NCBI GenBank assembly: GCA_964035575.1 | Contig: OZ037872.1 | Coordinates: 930,001 to 994,000 of the forward strand | Direction: 5' to 3' | Length of the DNA stretch: 64,000 bases | Origin: Rhynchopus sp. YZ270_cl-10 | Lineage: Eukaryota; Euglenozoa; Diplonemea; Diplonemida; Diplonemidae | Shown: in pieces, positions 10,101 through 19,831 of the stretch | Numbering within the stretch: position 1 is the first letter of the stretch | Layout of the letters: every line of letters begins with the position of its first letter | Notes under the pieces: generated by a model | The model's input: the letters and a program-made list of their open reading frames with translations, nothing else | What the model was told of the DNA's origin: nothing | The model's database searches: none | Program-made: the position numbers and the translations under genes

Positions 10101-11107
10101 CTACACAGTTTTTTGTGGACTTTGTGGAGGAAGGTGCGACCCCACCATCATCTCCTCCACAGAAACCTGATAAAGGCAAAAAGAAAGGTGTCTTCAAATA
10201 TGAAGATATTATACGCAATTTGAAGCTAGAAAGGCAAGAGAATGTGGTGCTGCTGTCACAGTTGTATTCATTATTGAACACGGAGACCTCTGGGGTGGTG
10301 GCATCTCCGGGGCAGACGAATTTGTTTGAATTTCTTGCGAGAGATCAGGTGGTGGTGTCAGTTTCGGAGGAGATGGTTGCTCAGGTTGGGTATAACGGCG
10401 CACATAGCGCAAAGCAACGTGGCGATTTAGCTGCCAGTATAGAGGTGCTCAACAGAAATGCGTTGGTCCTTCAGCGTATTCTGCTAGCGTATTGCAACCG
10501 TGATGCTTATGATACGCAGCTTTCAAAAGAAGACTTTGCAGCCTTCTGTGAGTATTGCAAGTTGGATGCAGAGGATGGAAGGTTTCCAGCAACAGGGCGG
10601 CATCCCTTATCAGAGGCGGTGTTGGCGTTGATCCGTATCGCAGCGTTAGAAGCGCGGTGCGCAGGGAGAGGGGTGTCCGAGGTGCTGCAGAAGGTGATAG
10701 AGACACAGATAGTGGGGAGGGGGCAGCCATCGCAGCTGGCAGCGTTTTTGGCGGGGTTGGAGCTCCCGGTGAATGCGGCGGCGATGATGTGTGAGGCAGA
10801 GGCTGTGCGTCCTTTGTTCCTGGCGCGTGCCACGCATGCGGCAGGTGCATTAGCAGAACCGCTTGTAACGTATCACGGTTTCCTCAGTTTCCTCTCAGAC
10901 GCGTCGCTGCTCTGTTGCAACACCAATGCCTGTAGTCTCACCTCCAAAGAAGCTGCGGTAGTCTATGCGAGCTGTCAAGGGCGTACCGAAGGGCTGTGCT
11001 ACAATGACTTCATGAAGGCGCTCTGCTGTGCAGCGGCAATGAAGATCCCAGCGACGTTTCATAGCCTCGAGTTTCAGATTAGACGTTTTTTGCAGGGTGT
11101 CTACTGA
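7103..11107 (+). CDS. Large cytoskeletal protein with CH-like domains and W-repeats
   Basis: A 1,334-residue protein starting at the first ATG after a pyrimidine-rich leader. An upstream in-frame extension exists but is low complexity. At about residues 360-420, two repeats (YFANWRMI and CFLSWRSLV) resemble the tryptophan-centred helices of Sfi1/centrin-binding proteins. At about 600-690 and 860-1005, segments starting LRWVNFKVHSL and LITWVNAVL, each followed by a NF.TD or NFTTQW stretch and a leucine-rich part, look like divergent calponin-homology domains of actin- or tubulin-binding proteins. Residues about 720-790 are very acidic. The last 220 residues are helical, with an EF-hand-like LSKEDFAAFCEYC. 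The likely place is the cortex, basal body or axoneme. Domain calls are by eye; the protein as a whole is not recognised. Confidence 0.8.
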   Translation: MDEPQPQHAGASQPTRLPALLRTPASHNPPKASQNEAQWSKNKGKLHTLSSHAKASPNDVVFRKKGGSWVVQEKKASGHDPNDAGRRGERIPRQIKAFDMRLYGPQGVDDAQGSLLGKWLNNHHHERLAYSSIATWAEVTLQRVVADTAHLQKPNPLRTAVSCMLLDSVTSLFGRYEGLMQRLKEEIFSSIYHEWPGSGELREESLPSLLPLPSAPVPKTLQRKDSINSVDGYTSTKLPACESSGLPKVDLGALQRTALENAREAEVGEEEEDAVETPSAQSVASASSFSSHSTKARKATPQGPQRATTPPHQKLNLYELNQKSTYYQVCRQLIFSQDNALTVDQSKGISITDVLNAAIRRWQLGIVKIYFANWRMINKSEHQKKKKVLQIAERLFAKKQSHMYKTCFLSWRSLVRAKLSKTKTTTQEARANVININMGKKLLRLESGWKNLQEQADFYQKQYEQSKATLVKLSGILQKYKDERAEADEGSASQPQTRQNTPTTDTDAAPQAQPTDNESTHDATPDAPELPSTPEPPEKEEVKEVLDEIDLKITEALNRTRLEIERKLEVLGTGKDPEPARNKHPPPPPPKEEKKAPYQEVLRWVNFKVHSLAGPSRKITNFVTDLASTHNYAYLLRALGVVFTPKGNLVRFCLDPNNDDTIKAELIIEECEKLVGPLKPPLKPNDILKAKASRNAAMIFKLYRHFGDAAPIVEKMGSADMPFDDPTPDGSPRGSDAGSDTAPDGADVADGSDSEEGDLATNGDYDRWMKEYPDEAAHTNDDANSQSSCPSDDDDKTEARRSQPKVTLREVLETSPVETTTSGAGMQAFNTLKLSGFGEKDKDKGIADIADAVRSPTTKDGQHMLITWVNAVLQAAGSGGPPVDNFTTQWRDLSLFVRLLKSCSVVVCKGAMTPTRRPLGRKRNILADYFIESEKLSRLLSKGNEKGQKTAKPDSDDGTAKASSPAAHRALFEDRRAFLMTVLMSLGVAPPAVARLYSDSTQFFVDFVEEGATPPSSPPQKPDKGKKKGVFKYEDIIRNLKLERQENVVLLSQLYSLLNTETSGVVASPGQTNLFEFLARDQVVVSVSEEMVAQVGYNGAHSAKQRGDLAASIEVLNRNALVLQRILLAYCNRDAYDTQLSKEDFAAFCEYCKLDAEDGRFPATGRHPLSEAVLALIRIAALEARCAGRGVSEVLQKVIETQIVGRGQPSQLAAFLAGLELPVNAAAMMCEAEAVRPLFLARATHAAGALAEPLVTYHGFLSFLSDASLLCCNTNACSLTSKEAAVVYASCQGRTEGLCYNDFMKALCCAAAMKIPATFHSLEFQIRRFLQGVY

Positions 11108-11826
11108 GTGTGGAGGTTTTCTTTTGCTTTTTTTTTGGCCAGCTTTTTAGTTTCTCTTGTTTTTTTTTTTTTGTTTCCTTTCATTCATGTATCTTTGAAC
11201 CAAATAAGATACAGATTTTTTGATTCAGGTGACAGAACTGTTGTCTGTCACGTTGTTTGCTTTCACATTTTCTTTGACAAGGTTCTGTGGGAGTGGAAGG
11301 AGTGAACGTACAGAAGTGCGTGATGTTGGTTCGATTTTGGTTCGGTTTGGACGAAATAACCACAGCTGTCTTTAACTTTGCTGAGAAAAATCACTGCGGC
11401 TTATCCTGGGCTGGCTATACGAATACAACCAAGTTTTCGAATAAAGAAGGAGAAATCAAAAGAATTGTCTCTGTTTTCATGGAGACGTATTCTCGACAAA
11501 GACAGTCTCGAACACAAGTATTGCATTCGTCTTCAAAGGTTTTCGCTGTTGTCCTTTCCTGTTTTCGGGCATGTATCTTTCCCTGTTACTCCCTTTCTCT
11601 GTGCACCTTTCTTTTTTGTTTCACCCTCTTCCGGGGGCGTACATAAAAGACGCAATTGGTGAGCCAAAGAAGCGAAAAAAAATAGAATGCGACTTCGCAT
11701 ATTTATCGTTTTACCTCACCATTTTACGCCCGCTTCCCCTTCTGGGAGCAGCCACCTCAGACCCCACTTCACCCCACCGCACCCGCACCCCACAGGAACC
11801 ACAAGACAAAGCAAAAGGCCAAGACA
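11108..11826. other. Intergenic region before the sedolisin tandem
   Basis: No gene recognised. It holds the 3' flank of the large gene with T-runs, the conserved intergenic motif (11402-11440), and from 11694 the start of the sedolisin repeat unit. A short leader ending CAAAAGGCCAAGACA precedes the start codon. Confidence 0.6.
11402..11440 (+). promoter_or_regulatory. Recurrent intergenic motif, diverged copy
   Basis: The right half is GAATACAACCAAGTTTTCGA; the left half (TATCCTGGGCTGGCTATAC) is diverged. It lies 390 bp upstream of the first sedolisin gene. Confidence 0.45.
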
Positions 11827-13506
11827 ATGCGTGTGTTGTTCCTTGCGGCGATGGCCGCAGCGTCGTCTGCATCCTTGGTGCAGCTGCACGCTGCGCAGAA
11901 CGTGCCTGCCGGGTGGAGGCTGACGAGCGAGAAGGTTGCGCCTGGGGCGAAGTTCCACAACGTGGCGATCGGGATGAAGCGCTCGAACGTGGCGGAGCTC
12001 GACAGGCTCATTGCGGACGTGTCGAACCCCGCAAGCCCGAACTACCTGAACTACCCGACGTACGCGGAGATGGGTGACCTGGTGCGCCCGGCAGCGTCGA
12101 ACACGGCGGCAGTGAAGGCGTGGCTGGCACGCCACAACGTGAACGGTGTGGTGGAGCACGCACACGGCGACTACATGCACTTTGAGGCGACTGCGGAGCA
12201 GCTGGAGACGATGGGTGGAGGCCAGTTCTCGACCTACGAGCACCCGACCGGGATGAAGGTGCACCGTATGACCTCGGGGGTGAACGTGCCGTCGGAGATT
12301 GCGGCTGTGATTGACACCTTTGCTGGGTTCCACGGCTTCCCCCTGAACCCGACTGTGAGCGCAGAGAAGAAGGTGGTGACGGAGAAGGTGGAGGCCTGCG
12401 CCGGGTGCGTTGTGACCCCGCCCTTCCTGCGCACGATGTACAACATCTCCGATGTTGCCAAGAGCGGAAAGTCGAACCTGAACGCGATTGCGCAGTACCA
12501 GGGCCAGTACGTGTCCGACTCGGACCTGGCGAGCTTCTGCGAGACGTACGACCCGTCGTCGGGCTCGTGCAAGATTGAGAAGTACGTGGGCCAGGACGAG
12601 CAGAAGGAGCCCGGTGTTGAGTCGATGCTTGACACCGAGTACATTGTGCCCCTGGGCAAGCAGGGCACCTGGGTGTACTCGTACCCGAACTTCGACTTCT
12701 GCTCGGACCTGATCAACTTCGGATCGAACGTGACGAGCGAGTCCACCTACCCCTACACCATCAGCATCAGCTACGGGTCGCAGAAGATCGACTTCTGCTC
12801 GGCAGCACTGATTGCGCGTTTCTCGCAGGACATCCAGAAGATGGGCACCATGGGGATCACCGTCATGATCTCGAGCGGAGACGACGGCAGTGGTCACGAA
12901 ACCCGCCAGGGCGCCAACACCGGAAAGCTCTCCCCGTCGTACCCTGCATCGATCCCCTTCGCCGTGGCTGTGGGGTCGACCTACTTCATCTCGGGCAGCA
13001 GCGGGGCTGAGGAGGCCACCACGCAGTTCGGGTCTGGCGGTGGGTTCTCCTACGACTTCAGCGCCCCGTCGTACCAGACGGCCGACATTGCGACCTACCT
13101 GTCGACTGTCGACCTCCCCACCACCTACGCATACGCAAAGACCGGCCGTGGATCCCCCGATGTGTCTGCCCTGGGCCAGTCGTACACCGTGCGTGTGAAC
13201 GGCCAGGACATGGGTGTGGGCGGGACCTCTGCGTCGTCCCCGGCCTTCGCAGGCATTGTGACGCTCCTGAACGAGGCCTGCCTCTCTGTGGGCGGCAAGA
13301 CCCTTGGGTTCGCCAACCCGCTCTTCTACTCCAACCCGACCATGTTCCGTGACGTGACTGCGGGTACCAACGCCATTGGCGAGAACAAGGAGGGCTGGAA
13401 GGCCATCAAGGGATGGGACGCGTCCACCGGACTTGGAACCCCGGACTTCGCTAGGATGCTCCCGGTCGTCAAGGCCGCGTGCGCCGCTGCCGCCAAGAGG
13501 AACTGA
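11827..13506 (+). CDS. Sedolisin (peptidase S53, TPP1-like), copy 1
   Basis: A 559-residue secreted or lysosomal serine-carboxyl peptidase precursor. Residues 1-16 look like a signal peptide. Residues about 25-175 match the pro-kumamolisin propeptide (SNPASPNYLNYPTYAEM and WLARHNV), which is removed on acid activation. The catalytic domain shows the sedolisin triad: Glu265 and Asp269 in VESMLD, Ser468 in GVGGTSASSP, and the oxyanion Asp352 in ISSGDDG. The C-terminal calcium-site region has FRDVTAGTN and GWDASTGLGTP. The family cleaves peptides at acidic pH; TPP1 members release tripeptides from the N-terminus, but sequence alone does not tell tripeptidyl-peptidase from endopeptidase here. No intron is seen. 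AATAAA-type sequence follows the stop closely. It is one of two copies that look identical. Confidence 0.95.
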   Translation: MRVLFLAAMAAASSASLVQLHAAQNVPAGWRLTSEKVAPGAKFHNVAIGMKRSNVAELDRLIADVSNPASPNYLNYPTYAEMGDLVRPAASNTAAVKAWLARHNVNGVVEHAHGDYMHFEATAEQLETMGGGQFSTYEHPTGMKVHRMTSGVNVPSEIAAVIDTFAGFHGFPLNPTVSAEKKVVTEKVEACAGCVVTPPFLRTMYNISDVAKSGKSNLNAIAQYQGQYVSDSDLASFCETYDPSSGSCKIEKYVGQDEQKEPGVESMLDTEYIVPLGKQGTWVYSYPNFDFCSDLINFGSNVTSESTYPYTISISYGSQKIDFCSAALIARFSQDIQKMGTMGITVMISSGDDGSGHETRQGANTGKLSPSYPASIPFAVAVGSTYFISGSSGAEEATTQFGSGGGFSYDFSAPSYQTADIATYLSTVDLPTTYAYAKTGRGSPDVSALGQSYTVRVNGQDMGVGGTSASSPAFAGIVTLLNEACLSVGGKTLGFANPLFYSNPTMFRDVTAGTNAIGENKEGWKAIKGWDASTGLGTPDFARMLPVVKAACAAAAKRN

Positions 13507-15407
13507 GTGCAGTAAAAATAAATAGCAAACAGCCGCAACAAAACAAAACAAAAAAGGTGTGAAGGTGTAAGCAGCTGTTTGTATTTTTTTGTTTCTTTTC
13601 CTCTCCTCTTCCTCTGCAGTCCCAGACAGGACAACAAGACCAGAACTCGCTGTACGCGGACTGTGTACCTGTTTTCCCATTGATGTGCTCTTACCCAGGT
13701 GTTTGCCAGCGTGTGTGTATACGTATACGGGGCACATTCATAGTTGGAAGCCGGTACCATCTACACCCCTCCCCAGAGGATTCCCCTCTTTTTTCCATTA
13801 AACACGTGTTTGTTATGCAGCGCGCACCCCCCACCACCACGCCTTTGCTGTGCGGGGGGATGCGGACTGCCTGTTCTCCTGATGTGACATTGCTTGTCCT
13901 GTTCCCTGTTTTTTTCTTCTTCTTTCTCTCTTTTCTTTTTCAAACTTGACAAAAACGTGGACAATAGCTTTTCTGTGTATTGAGGTGATGGTGGGGGAGG
14001 GGGGAGGGAGAGGAGGGCAAGTAAGGGCCAGGGCTGTCCCGCATGCGGGGTTCTGCGTGTGGGTGGCCCATGGTCTCCTCCTCCTCCTCTTCCTCCTCCT
14101 CTCCTCCTCTCCGCCGTACCTTGGTAATTTGCTATGTGTGCCACGTTTTGTTTGTTCACAAAAAACGTACCCACTTTTTTCTCTTGCAGATGGGTTAAGA
14201 TGTATGTGCACAAGAGACACATTCATCTGCCAACCTTTCTTTCCTTTTTCCTTTTTTCATCCTTTTGTTCTAGTGCACAGGTGTGCTTGTCTGTGGGTCT
14301 CTGTCCCGCTGCATTGCCAAGCCCTTGTTTGCTTTGGTGTACTATAAACGTTGTTGAAAACCACCCAAATGCGCGTGTGGGTCCATGCTCTGCTCCCGTG
14401 TGTGTGGTGTGGGCCCCCGCGTTGGAATCACGCAACCCCCTGTCGTCCACGGTCTAACTCCACTCCCTCGCCCCCCCTTCCCAACCCCCTTTTGTTTATG
14501 TCTGTCATCATTCTGCTGCTGTCGGAAGGGAAAGCAAAGCCGTGGAAGGATTGGGCTGCACTGAACTGGGCTTCGGGAGGGGGGTCGGGGGGCTTCATGC
14601 CTCCCACCCCCCTCCCCCGTTTGTGTGCCCCCGCTGTTCTTCTGGTCTCCCCTCTCACACTGCCGCCACCAGAGTGGCAGCACCCCTGTGCTCATGGTGG
14701 CGGTGGTGGTGGTGGTGGTGGTGGAAATATGCAGGAGGCAGCGCGCGTCGTGTATTGCCACAGATCCGCGTTTGTCCCACAAACGAAGGCTTTTTTTTTT
14801 AATATTTTTATTGCAGAACTGGCAACAGTCGAGTCTTGTTTCCGATATGTGAAAATGTGACCAAAAGGGGAACCGGAACTGTGTTCTGTGTTCTGTGTGG
14901 TACATCCTAGGGTGTCCACATGGATACAGTTAAGTTTTCAAACAAATTAAGCATGCGAAGGAAAAGAAAACGAAAAAAAACTACAAAATACCGAGGGATG
15001 CATGTGTCCCGCCAACGGATCAACCACACAAATAACGTAATAGAAAACAATTATAAAAAAAAAGGGGGGGGCGCAACCTGTTTCTTCGATACTCCCCTGC
15101 CACCCCTTTCCTTTAGGCGCGACAACGCCATACTGTCCTTTGAATCTCTCCTCACATGCACTCTGTCTCCGCTCATGGGATGGACTTGCCTTGCTGCACA
15201 CTTGACTAACTTAAATGTTCTCCGCACAACGGCCAGTAATAAACGGGAATAGCTACGGGAAGGAAATGTGCGCATATTTATCGTTTTACCTCACCATTTT
15301 ACGCCCGCTTCCCCTTCTGGGAGCAGCCACCTCAGACCCCACTTCACCCCACCGCACCCGCACCCGCACCCCACAGGAACCACAAGACAAAGCAAAAGGC
15401 CAAGACA
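13507..15407. other. Sedolisin 3' flank and intergenic region
   Basis: No gene supported. The region holds a polyadenylation-like ATAAATA just after the stop, purine runs near 13990-14010, CTC-rich DNA near 14070-14110, a GGT repeat near 14696-14725, and the conserved motif at 14903-14941. From 15269 the second tandem unit begins. Confidence 0.65.
14903..14941 (+). promoter_or_regulatory. Recurrent intergenic motif, sedolisin unit A
   Basis: CATCCTAGGGTGTCCACATG followed by GATACAGTTAAGTTTTCAAA. It sits about 465 bp upstream of the second sedolisin start and recurs at the matching place in units B and C. Confidence 0.5.
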
Positions 15408-17087
15408 ATGCGTGTGTTGTTCCTTGCGGCGATGGCCGCAGCGTCGTCTGCATCCTTGGTGCAGCTGCACGCTGCGCAGAACGTGCCTGCCGGGTGGAGG
15501 CTGACGAGCGAGAAGGTTGCGCCTGGGGCGAAGTTCCACAACGTGGCGATCGGGATGAAGCGCTCGAACGTGGCGGAGCTCGACAGGCTCATTGCGGACG
15601 TGTCGAACCCCGCAAGCCCGAACTACCTGAACTACCCGACGTACGCGGAGATGGGTGACCTGGTGCGCCCGGCAGCGTCGAACACGGCGGCAGTGAAGGC
15701 GTGGCTGGCACGCCACAACGTGAACGGTGTGGTGGAGCACGCACACGGCGACTACATGCACTTTGAGGCGACTGCGGAGCAGCTGGAGACGATGGGTGGA
15801 GGCCAGTTCTCGACCTACGAGCACCCGACCGGGATGAAGGTGCACCGTATGACCTCGGGGGTGAACGTGCCGTCGGAGATTGCGGCTGTGATTGACACCT
15901 TTGCTGGGTTCCACGGCTTCCCCCTGAACCCGACTGTGAGCGCAGAGAAGAAGGTGGTGACGGAGAAGGTGGAGGCCTGCGCCGGGTGCGTTGTGACCCC
16001 GCCCTTCCTGCGCACGATGTACAACATCTCCGATGTTGCCAAGAGCGGAAAGTCGAACCTGAACGCGATTGCGCAGTACCAGGGCCAGTACGTGTCCGAC
16101 TCGGACCTGGCGAGCTTCTGCGAGACGTACGACCCGTCGTCGGGCTCGTGCAAGATTGAGAAGTACGTGGGCCAGGACGAGCAGAAGGAGCCCGGTGTTG
16201 AGTCGATGCTTGACACCGAGTACATTGTGCCCCTGGGCAAGCAGGGCACCTGGGTGTACTCGTACCCGAACTTCGACTTCTGCTCGGACCTGATCAACTT
16301 CGGATCGAACGTGACGAGCGAGTCCACCTACCCCTACACCATCAGCATCAGCTACGGGTCGCAGAAGATCGACTTCTGCTCGGCAGCACTGATTGCGCGT
16401 TTCTCGCAGGACATCCAGAAGATGGGCACCATGGGGATCACCGTCATGATCTCGAGCGGAGACGACGGCAGTGGTCACGAAACCCGCCAGGGCGCCAACA
16501 CCGGAAAGCTCTCCCCGTCGTACCCTGCATCGATCCCCTTCGCCGTGGCTGTGGGGTCGACCTACTTCATCTCGGGCAGCAGCGGGGCTGAGGAGGCCAC
16601 CACGCAGTTCGGGTCTGGCGGTGGGTTCTCCTACGACTTCAGCGCCCCGTCGTACCAGACGGCCGACATTGCGACCTACCTGTCGACTGTCGACCTCCCC
16701 ACCACCTACGCATACGCAAAGACCGGCCGTGGATCCCCCGATGTGTCTGCCCTGGGCCAGTCGTACACCGTGCGTGTGAACGGCCAGGACATGGGTGTGG
16801 GCGGGACCTCTGCGTCGTCCCCGGCCTTCGCAGGCATTGTGACGCTCCTGAACGAGGCCTGCCTCTCTGTGGGCGGCAAGACCCTTGGGTTCGCCAACCC
16901 GCTCTTCTACTCCAACCCGACCATGTTCCGTGACGTGACTGCGGGTACCAACGCCATTGGCGAGAACAAGGAGGGCTGGAAGGCCATCAAGGGATGGGAC
17001 GCGTCCACCGGACTTGGAACCCCGGACTTCGCTAGGATGCTCCCGGTCGTCAAGGCCGCGTGCGCCGCTGCCGCCAAGAGGAACTGA
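15408..17087 (+). CDS. Sedolisin (peptidase S53, TPP1-like), copy 2
   Basis: This encodes a 559-residue protein identical to copy 1 at 11827, with the same signal peptide, propeptide, Glu265/Asp269/Asp352/Ser468 set and calcium-site region. No nucleotide difference was seen by eye in the coding region. The upstream 134 bp and the long 3' flank are duplicated too, so both copies probably have the same regulation and raise gene dosage. Identity this high means a very recent duplication, active gene conversion, or an assembly artefact. The copies differ in leader length (six bases) and in what follows the 3' flank, which argues against a simple assembly error. Confidence 0.95.
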   Translation: MRVLFLAAMAAASSASLVQLHAAQNVPAGWRLTSEKVAPGAKFHNVAIGMKRSNVAELDRLIADVSNPASPNYLNYPTYAEMGDLVRPAASNTAAVKAWLARHNVNGVVEHAHGDYMHFEATAEQLETMGGGQFSTYEHPTGMKVHRMTSGVNVPSEIAAVIDTFAGFHGFPLNPTVSAEKKVVTEKVEACAGCVVTPPFLRTMYNISDVAKSGKSNLNAIAQYQGQYVSDSDLASFCETYDPSSGSCKIEKYVGQDEQKEPGVESMLDTEYIVPLGKQGTWVYSYPNFDFCSDLINFGSNVTSESTYPYTISISYGSQKIDFCSAALIARFSQDIQKMGTMGITVMISSGDDGSGHETRQGANTGKLSPSYPASIPFAVAVGSTYFISGSSGAEEATTQFGSGGGFSYDFSAPSYQTADIATYLSTVDLPTTYAYAKTGRGSPDVSALGQSYTVRVNGQDMGVGGTSASSPAFAGIVTLLNEACLSVGGKTLGFANPLFYSNPTMFRDVTAGTNAIGENKEGWKAIKGWDASTGLGTPDFARMLPVVKAACAAAAKRN

Positions 17088-18563
17088 GTGCAGTAAAAAT
17101 AAATAGCAAACAGCCGCAACAAAACAAAACAAAAAAGGTGTGAAGGTGTAAGCAGCTGTTTGTATTTTTTTGTTTCTTTTCCTCTCCTCTTCCTCTGCAG
17201 TCCCAGACAGGACAACAAGACCAGAACTCGCTGTACGCGGACTGTGTACCTGTTTTCCCATTGATGTGCTCTTACCCAGGTGTTTGCCAGCGTGTGTGTA
17301 TACGTATACGGGGCACATTCATAGTTGGAAGCCGGTACCATCTACACCCCTCCCCAGAGGATTCCCCTCTTTTTTCCATTAAACACGTGTTTGTTATGCA
17401 GCGCGCACCCCCCACCACCACGCCTTTGCTGTGCGGGGGGATGCGGACTGCCTGTTCTCCTGATGTGACATTGCTTGTCCTGTTCCCTGTTTTTTTCTTC
17501 TTCTTTCTCTCTTTTCTTTTTCAAACTTGACAAAAACGTGGACAATAGCTTTTCTGTGTATTGAGGTGATGGTGGGGGAGGGGGGAGGGAGAGGAGGGCA
17601 AGTAAGGGCCAGGGCTGTCCCGCATGCGGGGTTCTGCGTGTGGGTGGCCCATGGTCTCCTCCTCCTCCTCTTCCTCCTCCTCTCCTCCTCTCCGCCGTAC
17701 CTTGGTAATTTGCTATGTGTGCCACGTTTTGTTTGTTCACAAAAAACGTACCCACTTTTTTCTCTTGCAGATGGGTTAAGATGTATGTGCACAAGAGACA
17801 CATTCATCTGCCAACCTTTCTTTCCTTTTTCCTTTTTTCATCCTTTTGTTCTAGTGCACAGGTGTGCTTGTCTGTGGGTCTCTGTCCCGCTGCATTGCCA
17901 AGCCCTTGTTTGCTTTGGTGTACTATAAACGTTGTTGAAAACCACCCAAATGCGCGTGTGGGTCCATGCTCTGCTCCCGTGTGTGTGGTGTGGGCCCCCG
18001 CGTTGGAATCACGCAACCCCCTGTCGTCCACGGTCTAACTCCACTCCCTCGCCCCCCCTTCCCAACCCCCTTTTGTTTATGTCTGTCATCATTCTGCTGC
18101 TGTCGGAAGGGAAAGCAAAGCCGTGGAAGGATTGGGCTGCACTGAACTGGGCTTCGGGAGGGGGGTCGGGGGGCTTCATGCCTCCCACCCCCCTCCCCCG
18201 TTTGTGTGCCCCCGCTGTTCTTCTGGTCTCCCCTCTCACACTGCCGCCACCAGAGTGGCAGCACCCCTGTGCTCATGGTGGCGGTGGTGGTGGTGGTGGT
18301 GGTGGAAATATGCAGGAGGCAGCGCGCGTCGTGTATTGCCACAGATCCGCGTTTGTCCCACAAACGAAGGCTTTTTTTTTTAATATTTTTATTGCAGAAC
18401 TGGCAACAGTCGAGTCTTGTTTCCGATATGTGAAAATGTGACCAAAAGGGGAACCGGAACTGTGTTCTGTGTTCTGTGTGGTACATCCTAGGGTGTCCAC
18501 ATGGATACAGTTAAGTTTTCAAACAAATTAAGCATGCGAAGGAAAAGAAAACGAAAAAAAACT
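17088..18563. other. 3' flank of sedolisin copy 2
   Basis: Same content as the flank of copy 1 (purine runs, CTC-rich DNA, a GGT repeat and the conserved motif at 18484-18522). No gene seen. Confidence 0.7.
18484..18522 (+). promoter_or_regulatory. Recurrent intergenic motif, sedolisin unit B
   Basis: Same sequence as the unit A copy at 14903-14941. Confidence 0.5.
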
Positions 18564-19672
18564 ACTTCTTTCTCTCTTTTCTTTTTCAAACTTGACAAAA
18601 ACGTGGACAATAGCTTTTCTGTGTATTGAGGTGATGGTGGGGGAGGGGGGAGGGAGAGGAGGGCAAGTAAGGGCCAGGGCTGTCCCGCATGCGGGGTTCT
18701 GCGTGTGGGTGGCCCATGGTCTCCTCCTCCTCCTCTTCCTCCTCCTCTCCTCCTCTCCGCCGTACCTTGGTAATTTGCTATGTGTGCCACGTTTTGTTTG
18801 TTCACAAAAAACGTACCCACTTTTTTCTCTTGCAGATGGGTTAAGATGTATGTGCACAAGAGACACATTCATCTGCCAACCTTTCTTTCCTTTTTCCTTT
18901 TTTCATCCTTTTGTTCTAGTGCACAGGTGTGCTTGTCTGTGGGTCTCTGTCCCGCTGCATTGCCAAGCCCTTGTTTGCTTTGGTGTACTATAAACGTTGT
19001 TGAAAACCACCCAAATGCGCGTGTGGGTCCATGCTCTGCTCCCGTGTGTGTGGTGTGGGCCCCCGCGTTGGAATCACGCAACCCCCTGTCGTCCACGGTC
19101 TAACTCCACTCCCTCGCCCCCCCTTCCCAACCCCCTTTTGTTTATGTCTGTCATCATTCTGCTGCTGTCGGAAGGGAAAGCAAAGCCGTGGAAGGATTGG
19201 GCTGCACTGAACTGGGCTTCGGGAGGGGGGTCGGGGGGCTTCATGCCTCCCACCCCCCTCCCCCGTTTGTGTGCCCCCGCTGTTCTTCTGGTCTCCCCTC
19301 TCACACTGCCGCCACCAGAGTGGCAGCACCCCTGTGCTCATGGTGGCGGTGGTGGTGGTGGTGGTGGAAATGTGCAGGAGGCAGCGCGCGTCGTGTATTG
19401 CCACAGATCCGCGTTTGTCCCACAAACGAAGGCTTTTTTTATTTTATTTTTATTGCAGAACTGGCAACAGTCGAGTCTTGTTTCCGATACAGTCCCGCCT
19501 CTAATTAGTGAATTTCTAATTTATAAATTTGACCAAATTTGAAAATATTTAATTAGTGACTTTATAAATTAAAACGTCGTTAATTAAGATTTTATAAATT
19601 ACAGTTTGCCCACCCAAACCCCTACCTAAATCCTTACCAAACCCTCTGTATATTTTCTCATCTTCGACCACA

Positions 19673-19831
19673 ATGTCTTTGCCCACGATTCTCGACACGA
19701 TGAACCGCAACGCCGAAGATGTGATCATCGTCGAGCAGGCTGCACCCCAGACCAAGACGAGGACTGTCCTCACCGCCGAGGAGATTGTCACCATCAGACT
19801 ACGCCATGGCGGGCGACAGACCGCTCGCTGA
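19673..19831 (+). pseudogene. Likely N-terminal part of the pogo transposase in another frame
   Basis: A 52-codon frame starts at an ATG (19673) shortly inside the transposon and reads MSLPTILDTMN, then TRTVLTAEEIVTI, which resembles the first helix of a CENP-B/pogo DNA-binding domain. It ends at 19831, while the rest of the domain (DYAMAGDRPLADVMVW and ISAPTISKYK) continues in the overlapping frame of the next entry. A single frameshift near 19793 is the simplest reading; a tiny intron or programmed shift is less likely. Confidence 0.45.

Larger units (their letters stand above)
11694..15268 (+). repeat. Sedolisin tandem unit A
   Basis: This first unit runs from CGCATATTTATCG (11694) through the leader, gene and a 1.7-kb 3' flank. 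The second unit starts at 15269 with the same word. Unit B carries six extra bases in the leader (an extra CCGCAC step) but otherwise matches unit A as far as can be checked by eye, until about 18563. Confidence 0.9.
15269..18563 (+). repeat. Sedolisin tandem unit B
   Basis: Second copy of the sedolisin unit. It breaks off in the word GAAAAAAAACTAC, where unit A continues AAAATACCG. Here it jumps to TTCTTTCTCTC, which corresponds to about 13917 of unit A and starts the partial unit C. The breakpoint lies at a short CTAC/CTTC-rich patch, consistent with unequal exchange or template switching. Confidence 0.9.

Noticed and set aside
11716-13737. A 673-codon open frame antisense to sedolisin copy 1 (and its twin at 15291-17318)
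   Set aside because: It mirrors a GC-rich coding sequence whose strong third-position bias leaves the antisense open. The sense frame carries the full sedolisin motif set, and the antisense product (His/Val/Arg/Leu-rich) resembles no protein.
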